From the NCBI RefSeq assembly GCF_000380965.1, contig NZ_KB905595.1, positions 1-39,738 on the forward strand: a stretch of 39,738 bases of DNA, read 5' to 3'. The notes under the pieces are model-generated. The model was not told the origin of the DNA. It saw only the letters and a program-made list of their open reading frames with translations, and ran no database searches. A program made the position numbers and the translations under genes. Source of the DNA: Paenibacillus ginsengihumi DSM 21568 (GTDB taxonomy: Bacteria; Bacillota; Bacilli; Paenibacillales; NBRC-103111). Of the stretch, positions 7,639 to 16,000 are shown piece by piece. Position 1 is the first letter of the stretch, and every line of letters starts with the position of its first letter.

Positions 7639-9189
7639 ATGCGCAGAGGAAATGCGAAATGGCCGCTGGCCATCCTCTTGTTGATGATAGCCGCCATCGC
7701 GGGGTGCAGCGCTGCCGAGACGGGCGGCCCGCCCGGCGTACAGCGCGACGGGGCGGAGAAGGTGCTGACGATCGGCAATACGATCGATAATGTGACCTTC
7801 GACGTGCACGATCACGGCAACACGCAGGTGGAATCCATCCATGTTAACCTGTTCGAATATTTGGTCAAAAAAGACGGCAGCGATCCGAGTAAGAAGCTTC
7901 CGGGACTGGCCGTCTCTTGGGAACAGCTAGACGATATGACGTGGAGGTTCAAGCTGAGGGAAGGCGTCAAATTTCATAACGGCGATCCCTTCACCTCCGC
8001 GGACGTCAAGTTCACGCTGGAGAGGGTAGCTCAGGACCCGTCGCTGATCGATTATTCTTCTTACAGCAGCATCAAGCAGGTCAATGTGATCGATGACTTC
8101 ACGGTCGATATTGTTACGAAGCAACCAGATCCGATTTTGCTGGCTAGGCTGAGCCGCATCAGCTCCGGCATCCTTCCGGAGAAATATTTCAAGGAGAAGG
8201 GCGTGGAAGGCTTCAATGCCGCTCCGGTTGGAACGGGACCTTACAAGTTTGTGAAGTGGGTGAAGGACGACCGCGTCGAACTGGTCAAAAATACGGAGTA
8301 TTGGGGAGGCGATCCGAAATGGGACCGCTTGGTCTTCCGCACCATTCCGGAAGCGACGACACGCATTTCCGAACTGCTGACCGGAGCGATCGATATCGCC
8401 GTGATCATTCCGCCGGCGGATATTCAGCGGGTCAAGGATAGCGGGACGACCTATTATACGGATTTGGAGAGCGCGCGGGTGCAAAGCTTGCTTGTCCGGC
8501 AAACCCCCGGAACGGTCACGGCCAATCCGAAGGTGCGGGAAGCGATCGAACTGGCCATCGACAAGCAGGCCATCGTCGACAGCGTTCTGGGCGGGGCCGG
8601 CGTGCCAACGCAGGAGGCGATCGGTCCAGGCATTCTCGGACATCTCCCGTCCCTGTTCAATACCAATATCTATAATGTGGAGCGCGCCAAGCAGCTGTTG
8701 GCGGAGGCGGGCTATCCGGACGGCGTCGAGCTGACGCTCAGCAGTCCGGCCAGCACGAAGGAGGTGGCGGAGGCGATTGCCGCTTATTTGACGGAGGCTA
8801 ATTTCAAGGTAAAGCTGGAAATTTTGGAGCAAACGGTCTACAAGCAGCGGGACAATTCCAACACATTCAAGGAATTGGCGCTGCAGGGCAAAGGCAACTC
8901 CATGTTTGAGGCGCCGCTTCCGCTGGAAATCTTTATCACGGAGAACGCCAAAGGCCAGACGGATTACAGCAACCCCGAAGTGGATCGGCTGCTGAAGGCC
9001 GCTGCCGTCAATATGGACGATAAAGAACGGGAAAGCCAGTATCAGAAGGTTCAGCAAATATTGGCGGTCGACCGGCCCCGCATTTTTCTGTATCAAAACA
9101 AGTTCAATTACGGGGTGAACAATCGGATCGGCTTCACTCCCCGCGCGGACGAAATGTTCTACGCCGAAGACATTGTGTTGAAGCAATAG
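7639..9189 (+). CDS. Extracellular substrate-binding lipoprotein, DppA/OppA family (SBP_bac_5)
   Basis: A 516-residue family-5 solute-binding protein. A lipoprotein signal is clear: MRRGNAKWPLAILLLM then IAAIAGC with the lipidated cysteine at residue 23. The body has classic family motifs including LAVSWEQLDDMTWRFKLREGVKFHNGDPF near residue 90-120, DVKFTLER, APVGTGPYKF, and the C-terminal RPRIFLYQ. It captures the substrate outside the membrane and hands it to the permeases on each side of the gene. ATG 7639 is chosen because the lipobox fits; AAAGGAG is 11 nt upstream. A longer in-frame reading to 7540 overlaps the permease gene and would bury the signal peptide. Confidence 0.92.
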   Translation: MRRGNAKWPLAILLLMIAAIAGCSAAETGGPPGVQRDGAEKVLTIGNTIDNVTFDVHDHGNTQVESIHVNLFEYLVKKDGSDPSKKLPGLAVSWEQLDDMTWRFKLREGVKFHNGDPFTSADVKFTLERVAQDPSLIDYSSYSSIKQVNVIDDFTVDIVTKQPDPILLARLSRISSGILPEKYFKEKGVEGFNAAPVGTGPYKFVKWVKDDRVELVKNTEYWGGDPKWDRLVFRTIPEATTRISELLTGAIDIAVIIPPADIQRVKDSGTTYYTDLESARVQSLLVRQTPGTVTANPKVREAIELAIDKQAIVDSVLGGAGVPTQEAIGPGILGHLPSLFNTNIYNVERAKQLLAEAGYPDGVELTLSSPASTKEVAEAIAAYLTEANFKVKLEILEQTVYKQRDNSNTFKELALQGKGNSMFEAPLPLEIFITENAKGQTDYSNPEVDRLLKAAAVNMDDKERESQYQKVQQILAVDRPRIFLYQNKFNYGVNNRIGFTPRADEMFYAEDIVLKQ

Positions 9190-9218
9190 CAGACAGGTTA
9201 GGAGGGAATCGTACAGCC

Positions 9219-10142
9219 GTGGATTTGTCCAATGCAGTTCATTCCGAGACGGCCCATGCCCCGCCTATTTCGGAGGCCGGAGCGAAGAGAGGGGGGCTGA
9301 AGGACGGATGGAAGCGTCTGTTGGAAAGTAAAACGGGCGCCTTAGGCCTGCTGCTGCTCGTCATCATCATCTTGATGTCGGTTGCCGCTCCTCTTATCGC
9401 GCCGCACGATCCGGCCAAAGCGAATATGGCCGGCAAGCTGCTCCCTCCTGCCTGGGAAGCGGGGGGAAACGCGGACCATCTGCTCGGGACGGACGGTCTG
9501 GGCAGGGATATTTGGAGCCGGATCATTTACGGATCGCGGATCTCGCTCATCGTCGGCTTTTGCTCGGTAGTTATTTCCGGCTTCATCGGCATCGCTTTGG
9601 GCCTGCTCGCCGGCTATTACGGCCGCTGGATCGACGCTGCCATTATGCGGGTTGTGGATGCCTTCCTCGCAATCCCGACGATCCTGTTCATGATGCTGTT
9701 CATGTTAGTGCTCGGAGAAGGGGTAGGCACGCTGATCTTTGTCATAGGAATCACAGGGTGGGTCAGTTACGCGAGAATGATTCGCAGCGAAGTGCTGAGC
9801 GTGCGGGAGCGCAATTACGTTCAGGCGGCCAAGGTGATCGGAACGGGCGATTTCAGGGTGATGCGGACGCACATATTGCCGAATGTCCTCTCTTCTTTTA
9901 TCGTGCTCTCTACACTGAGTGTCGGCCGGGTCATAATTTCCGAAGCGGCGCTGAGCTTCCTGGGACTGGGCATTCAGCCTCCCGAAGTTTCCTGGGGCGG
10001 CATGCTGAGCGACGGGAGGCAGTACCTGGCAACGAGCTGGTGGGTAGCGACCTTTCCGGGGCTTGTCATTACCATAACCGTGCTTGCCATTATTTTCGTT
10101 GGCGATTGGCTGCGGGATTGGCTCGATCCCAAGTTGAAATAA
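9219..10142 (+). CDS. Dpp/Opp-type ABC transporter permease (second subunit)
   Basis: A 307-residue DppC/OppC-type permease with the expected N-terminal cytoplasmic stretch, first helix (TGALGLLLLVIIILMSVAAPLIAPHDP), the LLGTDGLGRDIWSRIIYGSRISL block typical of this subunit, and the docking loop RNYVQAAKVIGTGD. It forms the heterodimeric channel with the permease at 6687. The GTG at 9219 is the first usable start after the AGGAGGG site, with a rather long 12-nt spacer. The gap to the lipoprotein gene is 29 bp and to the ATPase 21 bp. Confidence 0.92.
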   Translation: MDLSNAVHSETAHAPPISEAGAKRGGLKDGWKRLLESKTGALGLLLLVIIILMSVAAPLIAPHDPAKANMAGKLLPPAWEAGGNADHLLGTDGLGRDIWSRIIYGSRISLIVGFCSVVISGFIGIALGLLAGYYGRWIDAAIMRVVDAFLAIPTILFMMLFMLVLGEGVGTLIFVIGITGWVSYARMIRSEVLSVRERNYVQAAKVIGTGDFRVMRTHILPNVLSSFIVLSTLSVGRVIISEAALSFLGLGIQPPEVSWGGMLSDGRQYLATSWWVATFPGLVITITVLAIIFVGDWLRDWLDPKLK

Positions 10143-10163
10143 TGCAGGAGAGGAGTGAGTATC

Positions 10164-11147
10164 ATGCCGGAGGCGTTACTTGAGGTGAAGGAGCTGCAAA
10201 CCTCTTTTCCAACGAAGGATGGCCCTGTACCGGCAGTGAACCGGATCTCGTTCCGGGTGGGCAAAGGCGAAACGCTGGCGATTGTCGGCGAATCGGGCTC
10301 CGGCAAAAGTGTAACGGCGCTCTCGATTATCGGACTCGTCGACCGGCCGGGTAAAGTGACGGGCGGCGAGATCAGAATGGACAACCGTAATCTGCTCGAA
10401 CTAAGCGGTAGGCAAATGCGCCGCATCCGAGGCAGCGAGATTGCGATGATTTTTCAGGAGCCGATGACTTCGCTCAATCCCGTTTTTACCGTCGGCAGCC
10501 AGATTGCCGAATCGCTGCGGGCGCACCAACGTTTGACACGGGCCGAAGCCCGCTCCCAAACCGTCGACCTGCTGAGGCTGGTCGGCATCCCTGACCCGGA
10601 CAAGGCTGCGCATCGCTTCCCGCACCAGCTGTCCGGCGGCATGAGGCAGCGGGTCATGATCGCCTCGGCCTTGTCCTGCCAACCGAAGCTGCTGATTGCC
10701 GATGAACCGACGACCGCCCTCGACGTGACTGTGCAGGCGCAAATTCTGGATTTGATCCGCCAGCTTGCCCGCCGGATGGGGATGAGCGTCATATTGATCA
10801 CCCACGATCTGGGCGTTGTGGCGGAGATGGCCGACCGGGTAATCGTCATGTATGCCGGCGAAATCGTGGAGGAAGCTGGTGCGGAGGAATTGTTTGACCG
10901 GCCGCTTCATCCGTATACGATCGGTTTGATGAACGCGCTGCCCCGGCTTCATGTACATCAGGAAGAGCTGTATTCGATCCAAGGCACGGTCCCGCATTTG
11001 CTCCGGCTTCCGCCCGGCTGCGCGTTCCAGTCGAGATGTCCCGCCGCGACTGCCCGATGCCGCGCGGACAAGCCGGAGCTGGCGCAGGCGGCAGACGGCC
11101 ACAAGGTTCGCTGCTTTCATCCCGCCGGCAAAGGAGAGATCGTATGA
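10164..11147 (+). CDS. Dpp/Opp-type ABC transporter ATPase (DppD/OppD-like)
   Basis: A 327-residue ABC ATPase. Walker A is GESGSGKS, the signature LSGGMRQR, Walker B LLIADEPTTALD, and the switch histidine sits in LITHDLG. The C-terminal extension characteristic of peptide/nickel importers is present with its cysteine cluster (GCAFQSRCP...ARC...RCFHP), which in relatives binds an iron-sulfur centre. ATG 10164 is used because GAGAGGAG ends 8 nt upstream. The stop overlaps the next ATPase start (ATGA at 11144-11147), which indicates translational coupling. Confidence 0.93.
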   Translation: MPEALLEVKELQTSFPTKDGPVPAVNRISFRVGKGETLAIVGESGSGKSVTALSIIGLVDRPGKVTGGEIRMDNRNLLELSGRQMRRIRGSEIAMIFQEPMTSLNPVFTVGSQIAESLRAHQRLTRAEARSQTVDLLRLVGIPDPDKAAHRFPHQLSGGMRQRVMIASALSCQPKLLIADEPTTALDVTVQAQILDLIRQLARRMGMSVILITHDLGVVAEMADRVIVMYAGEIVEEAGAEELFDRPLHPYTIGLMNALPRLHVHQEELYSIQGTVPHLLRLPPGCAFQSRCPAATARCRADKPELAQAADGHKVRCFHPAGKGEIV

Positions 11148-12133
11148 ATGCGGCTGCACCGGACGCCAAGCCATTGCTTGAACTAAAACATGTAAAAAAG
11201 TGGTTCGCTTATCGTTCTGGCATTTTATTCAAAAAAACGGGCTATATCCGCGCCGTAGACGGCCTGAGCTTCACGGTAAACAAAGGGGAGACGCTGGGCA
11301 TCGTCGGTGAATCGGGCAGCGGCAAATCGACGGCCGGCCAGCTCATTCTGCAGCTCCAGGAGCCGACGGAGGGCGAGATTTGGTTCGAGCAGCGGAAGCT
11401 CACGGGAATGAGTCCCAAGCAGCTGCGAGCCGTTCGTTCCGAGCTGCAGCTTATTTTTCAGGATCCATACACCTCCTTGAACCCAAGAATGACCGTCAAG
11501 GACATTATTGCCGAGCCGCTGTCCGTTCACCGGGCGGCGGAAGGCAGGCAGCTGCATCGCCGCGTTGCGGAGCTGCTGCACGAAGTGGGACTCGGTGAGC
11601 ATCATCTGAACCGGTATCCTCACGAATTCAGCGGCGGCCAACGGCAGCGCATCGGGATTGCCAGAGCGCTTGCTCTCAGACCGAAGCTGATCGTCTGTGA
11701 CGAGGCGGTCTCCGCACTCGATGTGTCGATTCAGGCGCAAATCCTGAATTTGCTCAAAAAGCTGCAGAAGGAATACGGGTTGACGTTCATTTTCATTGCT
11801 CACGGCATGGGCTCCGTCAAGTTCATGAGCGATCGGATCGCTGTCATGTATCTCGGCAAAATCGTGGAGTTAGCGCGCCGCGACGAGCTGTTTGCCCGTC
11901 CGAAGCATCCGTATACCCAGGCGCTGCTGTCGGCCATTCCGGTCTCGCATCCGCGGGAGAAGAAGGAGCGGATCGTGCTGCAGGGAGAGCTGCCCAGTCC
12001 GGCGAACCCGCCCGGCGGGTGCGGCTTTCATACGCGCTGCCCGATCGCGAAGGACATTTGCCGGCGAGAGGCCCCGGTATTTCGGCAATATTCGGACAGT
12101 CACGGGGCTTCGTGCCATTTTCCGCTCCAATAA
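11144..12133 (+). CDS. Dpp/Opp-type ABC transporter ATPase (DppF/OppF-like)
   Basis: A 329-residue ABC ATPase with Walker A GESGSGKS, signature FSGGQRQR, Walker B LIVCDEAVSALD and a C-terminal cysteine cluster (GCGFHTRCP...DICRRE...SCHFP). The position where many ABC ATPases have LxTHDL reads FIAHGMG here, a natural variation in this subfamily that keeps the histidine. It pairs with the ATPase encoded just upstream, overlapping it by 4 bp. ATG 11144 with AAGGAGA upstream is clearly better than the earlier in-frame start at 11036, which lies inside the neighbour. A 45-bp gap separates it from the monooxygenase. Confidence 0.93.
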   Translation: MNAAAPDAKPLLELKHVKKWFAYRSGILFKKTGYIRAVDGLSFTVNKGETLGIVGESGSGKSTAGQLILQLQEPTEGEIWFEQRKLTGMSPKQLRAVRSELQLIFQDPYTSLNPRMTVKDIIAEPLSVHRAAEGRQLHRRVAELLHEVGLGEHHLNRYPHEFSGGQRQRIGIARALALRPKLIVCDEAVSALDVSIQAQILNLLKKLQKEYGLTFIFIAHGMGSVKFMSDRIAVMYLGKIVELARRDELFARPKHPYTQALLSAIPVSHPREKKERIVLQGELPSPANPPGGCGFHTRCPIAKDICRREAPVFRQYSDSHGASCHFPLQ

Positions 12134-12178
12134 TCAATGCGTCCCCGATTGAATACTAACGAAAAGAGGCGATGAGCT

Positions 12179-13534
12179 ATGGGTCGTCAGCGTCAAATGA
12201 TTTTGAACTTTTTTATGAACAGCACGGGCTTTCATGAGACGGCTTGGAGGCTCCCTTCGGCGGAGCCGGAAGGCGTGACGCAGTTATCCTTGTACAAAAA
12301 AATGACGCTCATTGCGGAACAGGCCAAGTTTCACACGGTCTTTCTGGCCGACGCCTACGAGCTCGGAGAGAAGGTGAAGCACCAGGCGCTCAGCCGCCTC
12401 GAGCCTTATACGCTGTTGTCCGCTTTGGCTGCGGTAACGGAACGGATCGGGCTGGTGGCCACTGTGTCCACCTCTTATACGGAGCCGTATCATACGGCCC
12501 GTTTGTTCGCCTCGCTGGACCATTTAAGCGGCGGACGCGCCGGGTGGAATATCGTCACGACCGGGATCGGCAATACGCACCTGAATTTTGGCCGGGAGCG
12601 CAATTACGAACATGCCGAACGCTATCAGCGGGCCATGGAATTTGTCCAGCTGGCCGGCAAGCTGTGGGACAGCTGGGAGGACGAGGCGCTGTTGTTCGAT
12701 AAAGCCCGCGGCCTGTATGCCGATGATGAGCGTATTCACGCGGTGCGGCATAAGAGCCGGTCGTTCTCGGTGGAAGGCCCGCTGAATTTGCCCCGTCCGC
12801 CGCAGGGCTACCCGGTGCTGGCTCAGGCAGGCTCGTCGGAGGACGGCAAGGAGCTCGCTGCGCAAATCGGCGAATTGATCTATACGGCGCAGCAGACGAT
12901 GAAGGATGCGAAGGCCTTCTATGCCGATGTGAAGTCAAGAGCGGAAAGGTATGGCAGAAATCCGGAGCATATCAAGATCGTGCCGGGCTTCAGCGTCATC
13001 GTCGGGGCAACGGAATCCGAAGCCAGGGAGAAGGAAGCCGAATTGCGCGAATCGATCATTCCGGAGCTCGGATTGCACAGGCTCTCGAAAAGACTCAAGG
13101 TCGACCTGTTCTCCTATCCGCTGGACGGTCCCGTGCCTGAGCTGCCGGATCCTTCTACGATCAATGAGAACCGAAGCCGGTTTGAGCTGATGAAAACGAT
13201 GATCGAAAGCGAGAAGCTGACAATCCGCCAGCTCATCGAGCGGGTGTCCGGGGGCAACGGACACCGCACTTTTGCCGGAACGGCCGTACAGGTGGCTGAC
13301 GAGCTGGAGGAGTGGTTTACCGGGGAAGCCTGCGACGGATTTGTCATTCGGCCGCAGGCGCTTCCGGCCGGGATTGACGATTTTGCCCGGCTTGTCGTAC
13401 CAGAGCTGCAGCGCAGAGGCTTGTTTCATACAGAATATGCGGGGGCGACGCTGCGCGAAAATTTGGGCCTTCCCCGCCCCGCGAATCAATATGCCGCGCG
13501 TCGCGGAGAAGAGAGAGGAGTTCAACCGGTATGA
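12179..13534 (+). CDS. FMN-dependent monooxygenase, NtaA/SnaA/DszA family (second paralogue)
   Basis: A 451-residue member of the same luciferase-like family as the gene at 2859. It has the matching blocks LEPYTLLSALAAVTERIGL, STSYTEPYHTARLFASLDHL, SGGRAGWNIVTT, PPQGYPVLAQAGSSEDGKELAA and a C-terminal RRGLFHTEYAGATLRENLGL. The N terminus (ILNFFMNSTGFHETAWRLP) resembles that of the first paralogue. It follows the ATPase gene in the same operon and its TGA overlaps the ATG of a third paralogue, so the two oxygenases are probably made together. The precise oxidation is unknown; C-S bond cleavage is the favoured guess. Reduced flavin must come from an enzyme encoded elsewhere. Confidence 0.9.
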   Translation: MGRQRQMILNFFMNSTGFHETAWRLPSAEPEGVTQLSLYKKMTLIAEQAKFHTVFLADAYELGEKVKHQALSRLEPYTLLSALAAVTERIGLVATVSTSYTEPYHTARLFASLDHLSGGRAGWNIVTTGIGNTHLNFGRERNYEHAERYQRAMEFVQLAGKLWDSWEDEALLFDKARGLYADDERIHAVRHKSRSFSVEGPLNLPRPPQGYPVLAQAGSSEDGKELAAQIGELIYTAQQTMKDAKAFYADVKSRAERYGRNPEHIKIVPGFSVIVGATESEAREKEAELRESIIPELGLHRLSKRLKVDLFSYPLDGPVPELPDPSTINENRSRFELMKTMIESEKLTIRQLIERVSGGNGHRTFAGTAVQVADELEEWFTGEACDGFVIRPQALPAGIDDFARLVVPELQRRGLFHTEYAGATLRENLGLPRPANQYAARRGEERGVQPV

Positions 13535-14859
13535 GCGGAGGAAGAAAGCTAAAGCTCGGATTGTTTCTTCAAGGAGCGGGTCATCACATTCACGGATGGC
13601 GCTATAAGGACGCGCAATCCGGGAGCGAAAACTTCGAGCTGATCAAGCGGCTCGCCCAAACCGCCGAGCGGGCCAAGCTGGACATGGTATTTTTGGCGGA
13701 CGGCCTCACGACATCACCGGACCATGCCGCTTCGGTCGTAACCCGTTTCGAGCCGATCACCCTGGTTGCGGCGTTGGCTGCGGTCACAAGCCGGATCGGC
13801 CTGGCCGTGACGGCATCGACGACTTATTATGAACCGTTCAATCTTGCCCGGCTGCTGGCGTCCGTCGATCAGCTGAGCAACGGCCGGGCGGCCTGGAACG
13901 TGGTGACGACCTCCTCGCTGGAGGCGGCCGAAAATTTCTCCAGGCAAAAGGAGGAGCATCCGGAGCACAGCGAGCGTTACGAGCGCGCCGCCGAATTCGT
14001 CGAAGTCGTTAAGGGGCTGTGGGACAGCTGGGAGCCGAACCCATACAAGATTGATAAAGCGACTGGCGAATATATCGACAAGCGTAAACTGCACGAGCTG
14101 AATCATGTCGGAAAATTTTTTTCCGTCAAAGGTCCGCTGAGCGTGACCCAAAGTCCGCAGGGGCATCCTGTCGTCATTCAGGCCGGATCATCGGAGCCGG
14201 GGCAGGAGCTGGCGGCGCGGATCGGCGAGCTGGTGTTCACCGCGCAGCAGTCGTTCGAGGATGCCAGGGCGTTCTATGCCGGTTTGAAAGGCCGGCTTCC
14301 GAAATACGGGCGCTTGCCGGATCATGTGCATATACTTCCGGGGTTGTTCCCGGTCATCGGCGCAACGGAAAAGGAAGCGAAGGAGAAATATGAAGAGCTG
14401 CAAAGCTTTATCGACGATTCGCGAGCCTATGATGCCCTGGAAGAACGTTTTCAATACGATCTGAGGGAGTACTCGCTGGACGAGCCGGTGCCGGATATTC
14501 CGGAATCGAGCGGACGGAAGAGCAGGCCGCAGCTTCTGCTCAAGCTGGCCCGCGATAAGGGACTCACGCTCCGCCAGCTTTACCGGGAGGTAGCCGGAGC
14601 GCGCGGGCACCGCATTGTAGTTGGCACTCCGCTGCAGTTGGCCGATCACATTCAGAAGTGGTTCGATGGTTATGCGGCTGACGGCTTCAATCTGATGCCG
14701 CCGTATGTCCCGGGCGGGTTCGACGATTTCGTGCAGGGGGTCATTCCGGAGCTTCAAAACCGGGGACTATTCAGGACGGAGTATGAAGGGAGCACACTTC
14801 GCGAAAATTTAGGATTGCCCCGGCCGATTAACCGCCATACGCGCGTATCGGCACGCTGA
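13531..14859 (+). CDS. FMN-dependent monooxygenase, NtaA/SnaA/DszA family (third paralogue)
   Basis: A 442-residue luciferase-like monooxygenase, with FEPITLVAALAAVTSRIGL, STTYYEPFNLARLLASVDQL, SNGRAAWNVVTT, SPQGHPVVIQAGSSEPGQELAA and LRENLGLPRP near the end. It is more divergent at the N terminus (KLKLGLFLQGAGHHIHGWRY), closer in style to the DszA/SnaA side of the family. The start overlaps the previous stop as ATGA, with GAGAGGAG just upstream. Carrying three diverged copies in one island suggests sequential oxidation of one compound or a range of substrates rather than simple gene dosage. Confidence 0.9.
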   Translation: MSGGRKLKLGLFLQGAGHHIHGWRYKDAQSGSENFELIKRLAQTAERAKLDMVFLADGLTTSPDHAASVVTRFEPITLVAALAAVTSRIGLAVTASTTYYEPFNLARLLASVDQLSNGRAAWNVVTTSSLEAAENFSRQKEEHPEHSERYERAAEFVEVVKGLWDSWEPNPYKIDKATGEYIDKRKLHELNHVGKFFSVKGPLSVTQSPQGHPVVIQAGSSEPGQELAARIGELVFTAQQSFEDARAFYAGLKGRLPKYGRLPDHVHILPGLFPVIGATEKEAKEKYEELQSFIDDSRAYDALEERFQYDLREYSLDEPVPDIPESSGRKSRPQLLLKLARDKGLTLRQLYREVAGARGHRIVVGTPLQLADHIQKWFDGYAADGFNLMPPYVPGGFDDFVQGVIPELQNRGLFRTEYEGSTLRENLGLPRPINRHTRVSAR

Positions 14860-14884
14860 AAGATTATAAGTAGGGGAGAACGGG

Positions 14885-15511
14885 ATGCCAAATTTATACG
14901 AGTTGTTCATGGAGCTTCCGACGACGAGCATTTCGGACGTTCTGGGCGGAATGACCAATTTACATTATGAGATCAAACCGATCGACAAGCATTACAAAAT
15001 TGCCGGAAAAGCATTTACAGTCGCCATCCCTTCGGGAGACAATCTGGCGGTGCTCCGGGCGATCAGAGAGGCAAGCCCCGGCGATGTGCTCGTCATTGAC
15101 GCCAAGGGGGATACTACACGCGCGGTAGCGGGCGACTTTGTCGTCGGATTGGCCCAGGCACTCGGGTTGCAGGGAATCGTGGCGGATGGCGTTATACGTG
15201 ATATTAAAGGCATTCGTTCGCTTAATTATCCGGTTTTTTCCAGGGGGGCGACGATTGCGTCCGGGAACAAATATGGCGGCGGCCATACCAATGTGCCGAT
15301 ATCCGCAGGAGGGGTGAGCATCCAGCCCGGCGATTGGATCATCGGGGATTCCGACGGCGTTGTGGTCGTGCCGCGGGGCAAGCAGCAGCAGGTGGCGGAA
15401 GAGGCTAGGAAGAAAGTCATTCAAGACGAGCAGCGTACTTTAAGCATTTCAGGCAACAGAGAAGCAGCGAGATTGTACTTGGACCAAGTGCTGGGTATCA
15501 GTTCGGCCTAA
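14885..15511 (+). CDS. RraA-like protein (HMG/CHA aldolase or oxaloacetate decarboxylase-like)
   Basis: A 208-residue protein of the RraA/HMG-aldolase fold. The phosphate/carboxylate-binding and metal-site region is visible: GDNLAVLRAIREASPGDVLVIDAKGD followed by AGDFVVGLAQALGLQGIVADGVIRD, whose Arg-Asp ending is the conserved catalytic pair. Family members cleave 4-hydroxy-4-methyl-2-oxoglutarate-type compounds, decarboxylate oxaloacetate, or in some Proteobacteria regulate RNase E. RNase E regulation is unlikely in a Firmicute. As last gene of the monooxygenase operon, 25 bp after the third oxygenase and just before a terminator, it may process the carbon skeleton left after sulfur removal. 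That is inference. Confidence 0.85.
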   Translation: MPNLYELFMELPTTSISDVLGGMTNLHYEIKPIDKHYKIAGKAFTVAIPSGDNLAVLRAIREASPGDVLVIDAKGDTTRAVAGDFVVGLAQALGLQGIVADGVIRDIKGIRSLNYPVFSRGATIASGNKYGGGHTNVPISAGGVSIQPGDWIIGDSDGVVVVPRGKQQQVAEEARKKVIQDEQRTLSISGNREAARLYLDQVLGISSA

Positions 15512-15551
15512 GACGTTGGCCTGCATTCGCAGCACCCTGACCGGCCAAAGG

Positions 15552-15588
15552 AGGCCTGCTGCCCTTTCAAGCGAAGGGCGGCAGGCCT
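15552..15588 (+). terminator. Strong hairpin ending the nine-gene operon
   Basis: AGGCCTGC-T-GCCCTT and AAGGGC-G-GCAGGCCT pair as a 15-bp stem with one G-U pair and a 7-nt loop, 40 bp after the RraA stop. The following TAGTTCTAT is only moderately T-rich, so efficiency is uncertain. Confidence 0.65.
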
Positions 15589-15622
15589 TAGTTCTATCGC
15601 AAAACGGGCAGTCTCGGAAGAA

Positions 15623-15874
15623 GAACATACGGATATGGACAAGCAGCGCCGGCATCAGGCCGCCTTTATTGGTTACGCACTTGGCAGCGGCAGGCAGTAT
15701 ACCGGCAAGTCGATGGCCAAAGCTCATGAGGGGATGAACCTGCAGCCGGAGCATTACGACGCCATCGTAGGGCATTTGGCGGATACGCTGAAGCATTTTC
15801 AGGTCAGCGACGAGGATATCCGCGAGGTCGAGAAGACCATCGGTACCTTGAGAGACGACATCTTGTATAAATAA
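15623..15874 (+). pseudogene. 5'-truncated group-1 truncated hemoglobin (trHbN-type) remnant
   Basis: The 84 codons from EHTDMDKQRRHQAAF to DDILYK match the E helix to the C terminus of group-1 truncated hemoglobins, including the AHEGMNL segment bearing the proximal heme histidine. The first ~35 residues (helices A-C with the B10 tyrosine and the family's FF motif just before EHTDMD) are absent. In their place the frame runs back into the terminator hairpin and the RraA stop, with which it happens to be in frame. An ATG at 15635 exists but has no good ribosome site and would yield a protein without half of its heme pocket. The break lies at about 15610-15625, so the DNA to its left joined here by deletion or insertion. 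Confidence 0.75.
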
Positions 15875-15934
15875 AGGCTAGGCCGTCCTGAAGCGCGAGC
15901 CCGTCGCCCGGCAAGGGGCGGGAGCCGCAGCGAA

Positions 15935-15983
15935 AAAAGGAGCTGTCCGAGGACCCGTAAGGAGTCTCGCCGCAGCTCCTTTT
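15935..15983. terminator. Bidirectional terminator between the globin remnant and the LacI gene
   Basis: AAAAGGAGCTG (15935-15945) and CAGCTCCTTTT (15973-15983) are perfect 11-bp arms. Each strand ends in a T run: TTTT on plus, and TTTTTT on minus from the A run at 15933-15938. It sits just past the stop of the minus-strand LacI-type gene at 16001. Confidence 0.75.
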
Positions 15984-16000
15984 CGTTCGTGCGCAAGCGC

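Noticed and set aside
15516-15737. 73-codon ORF overlapping the terminator and globin remnant
   Set aside because: It starts inside the operon's trailing region, has no domain, and runs out of frame over the recognisable globin sequence.
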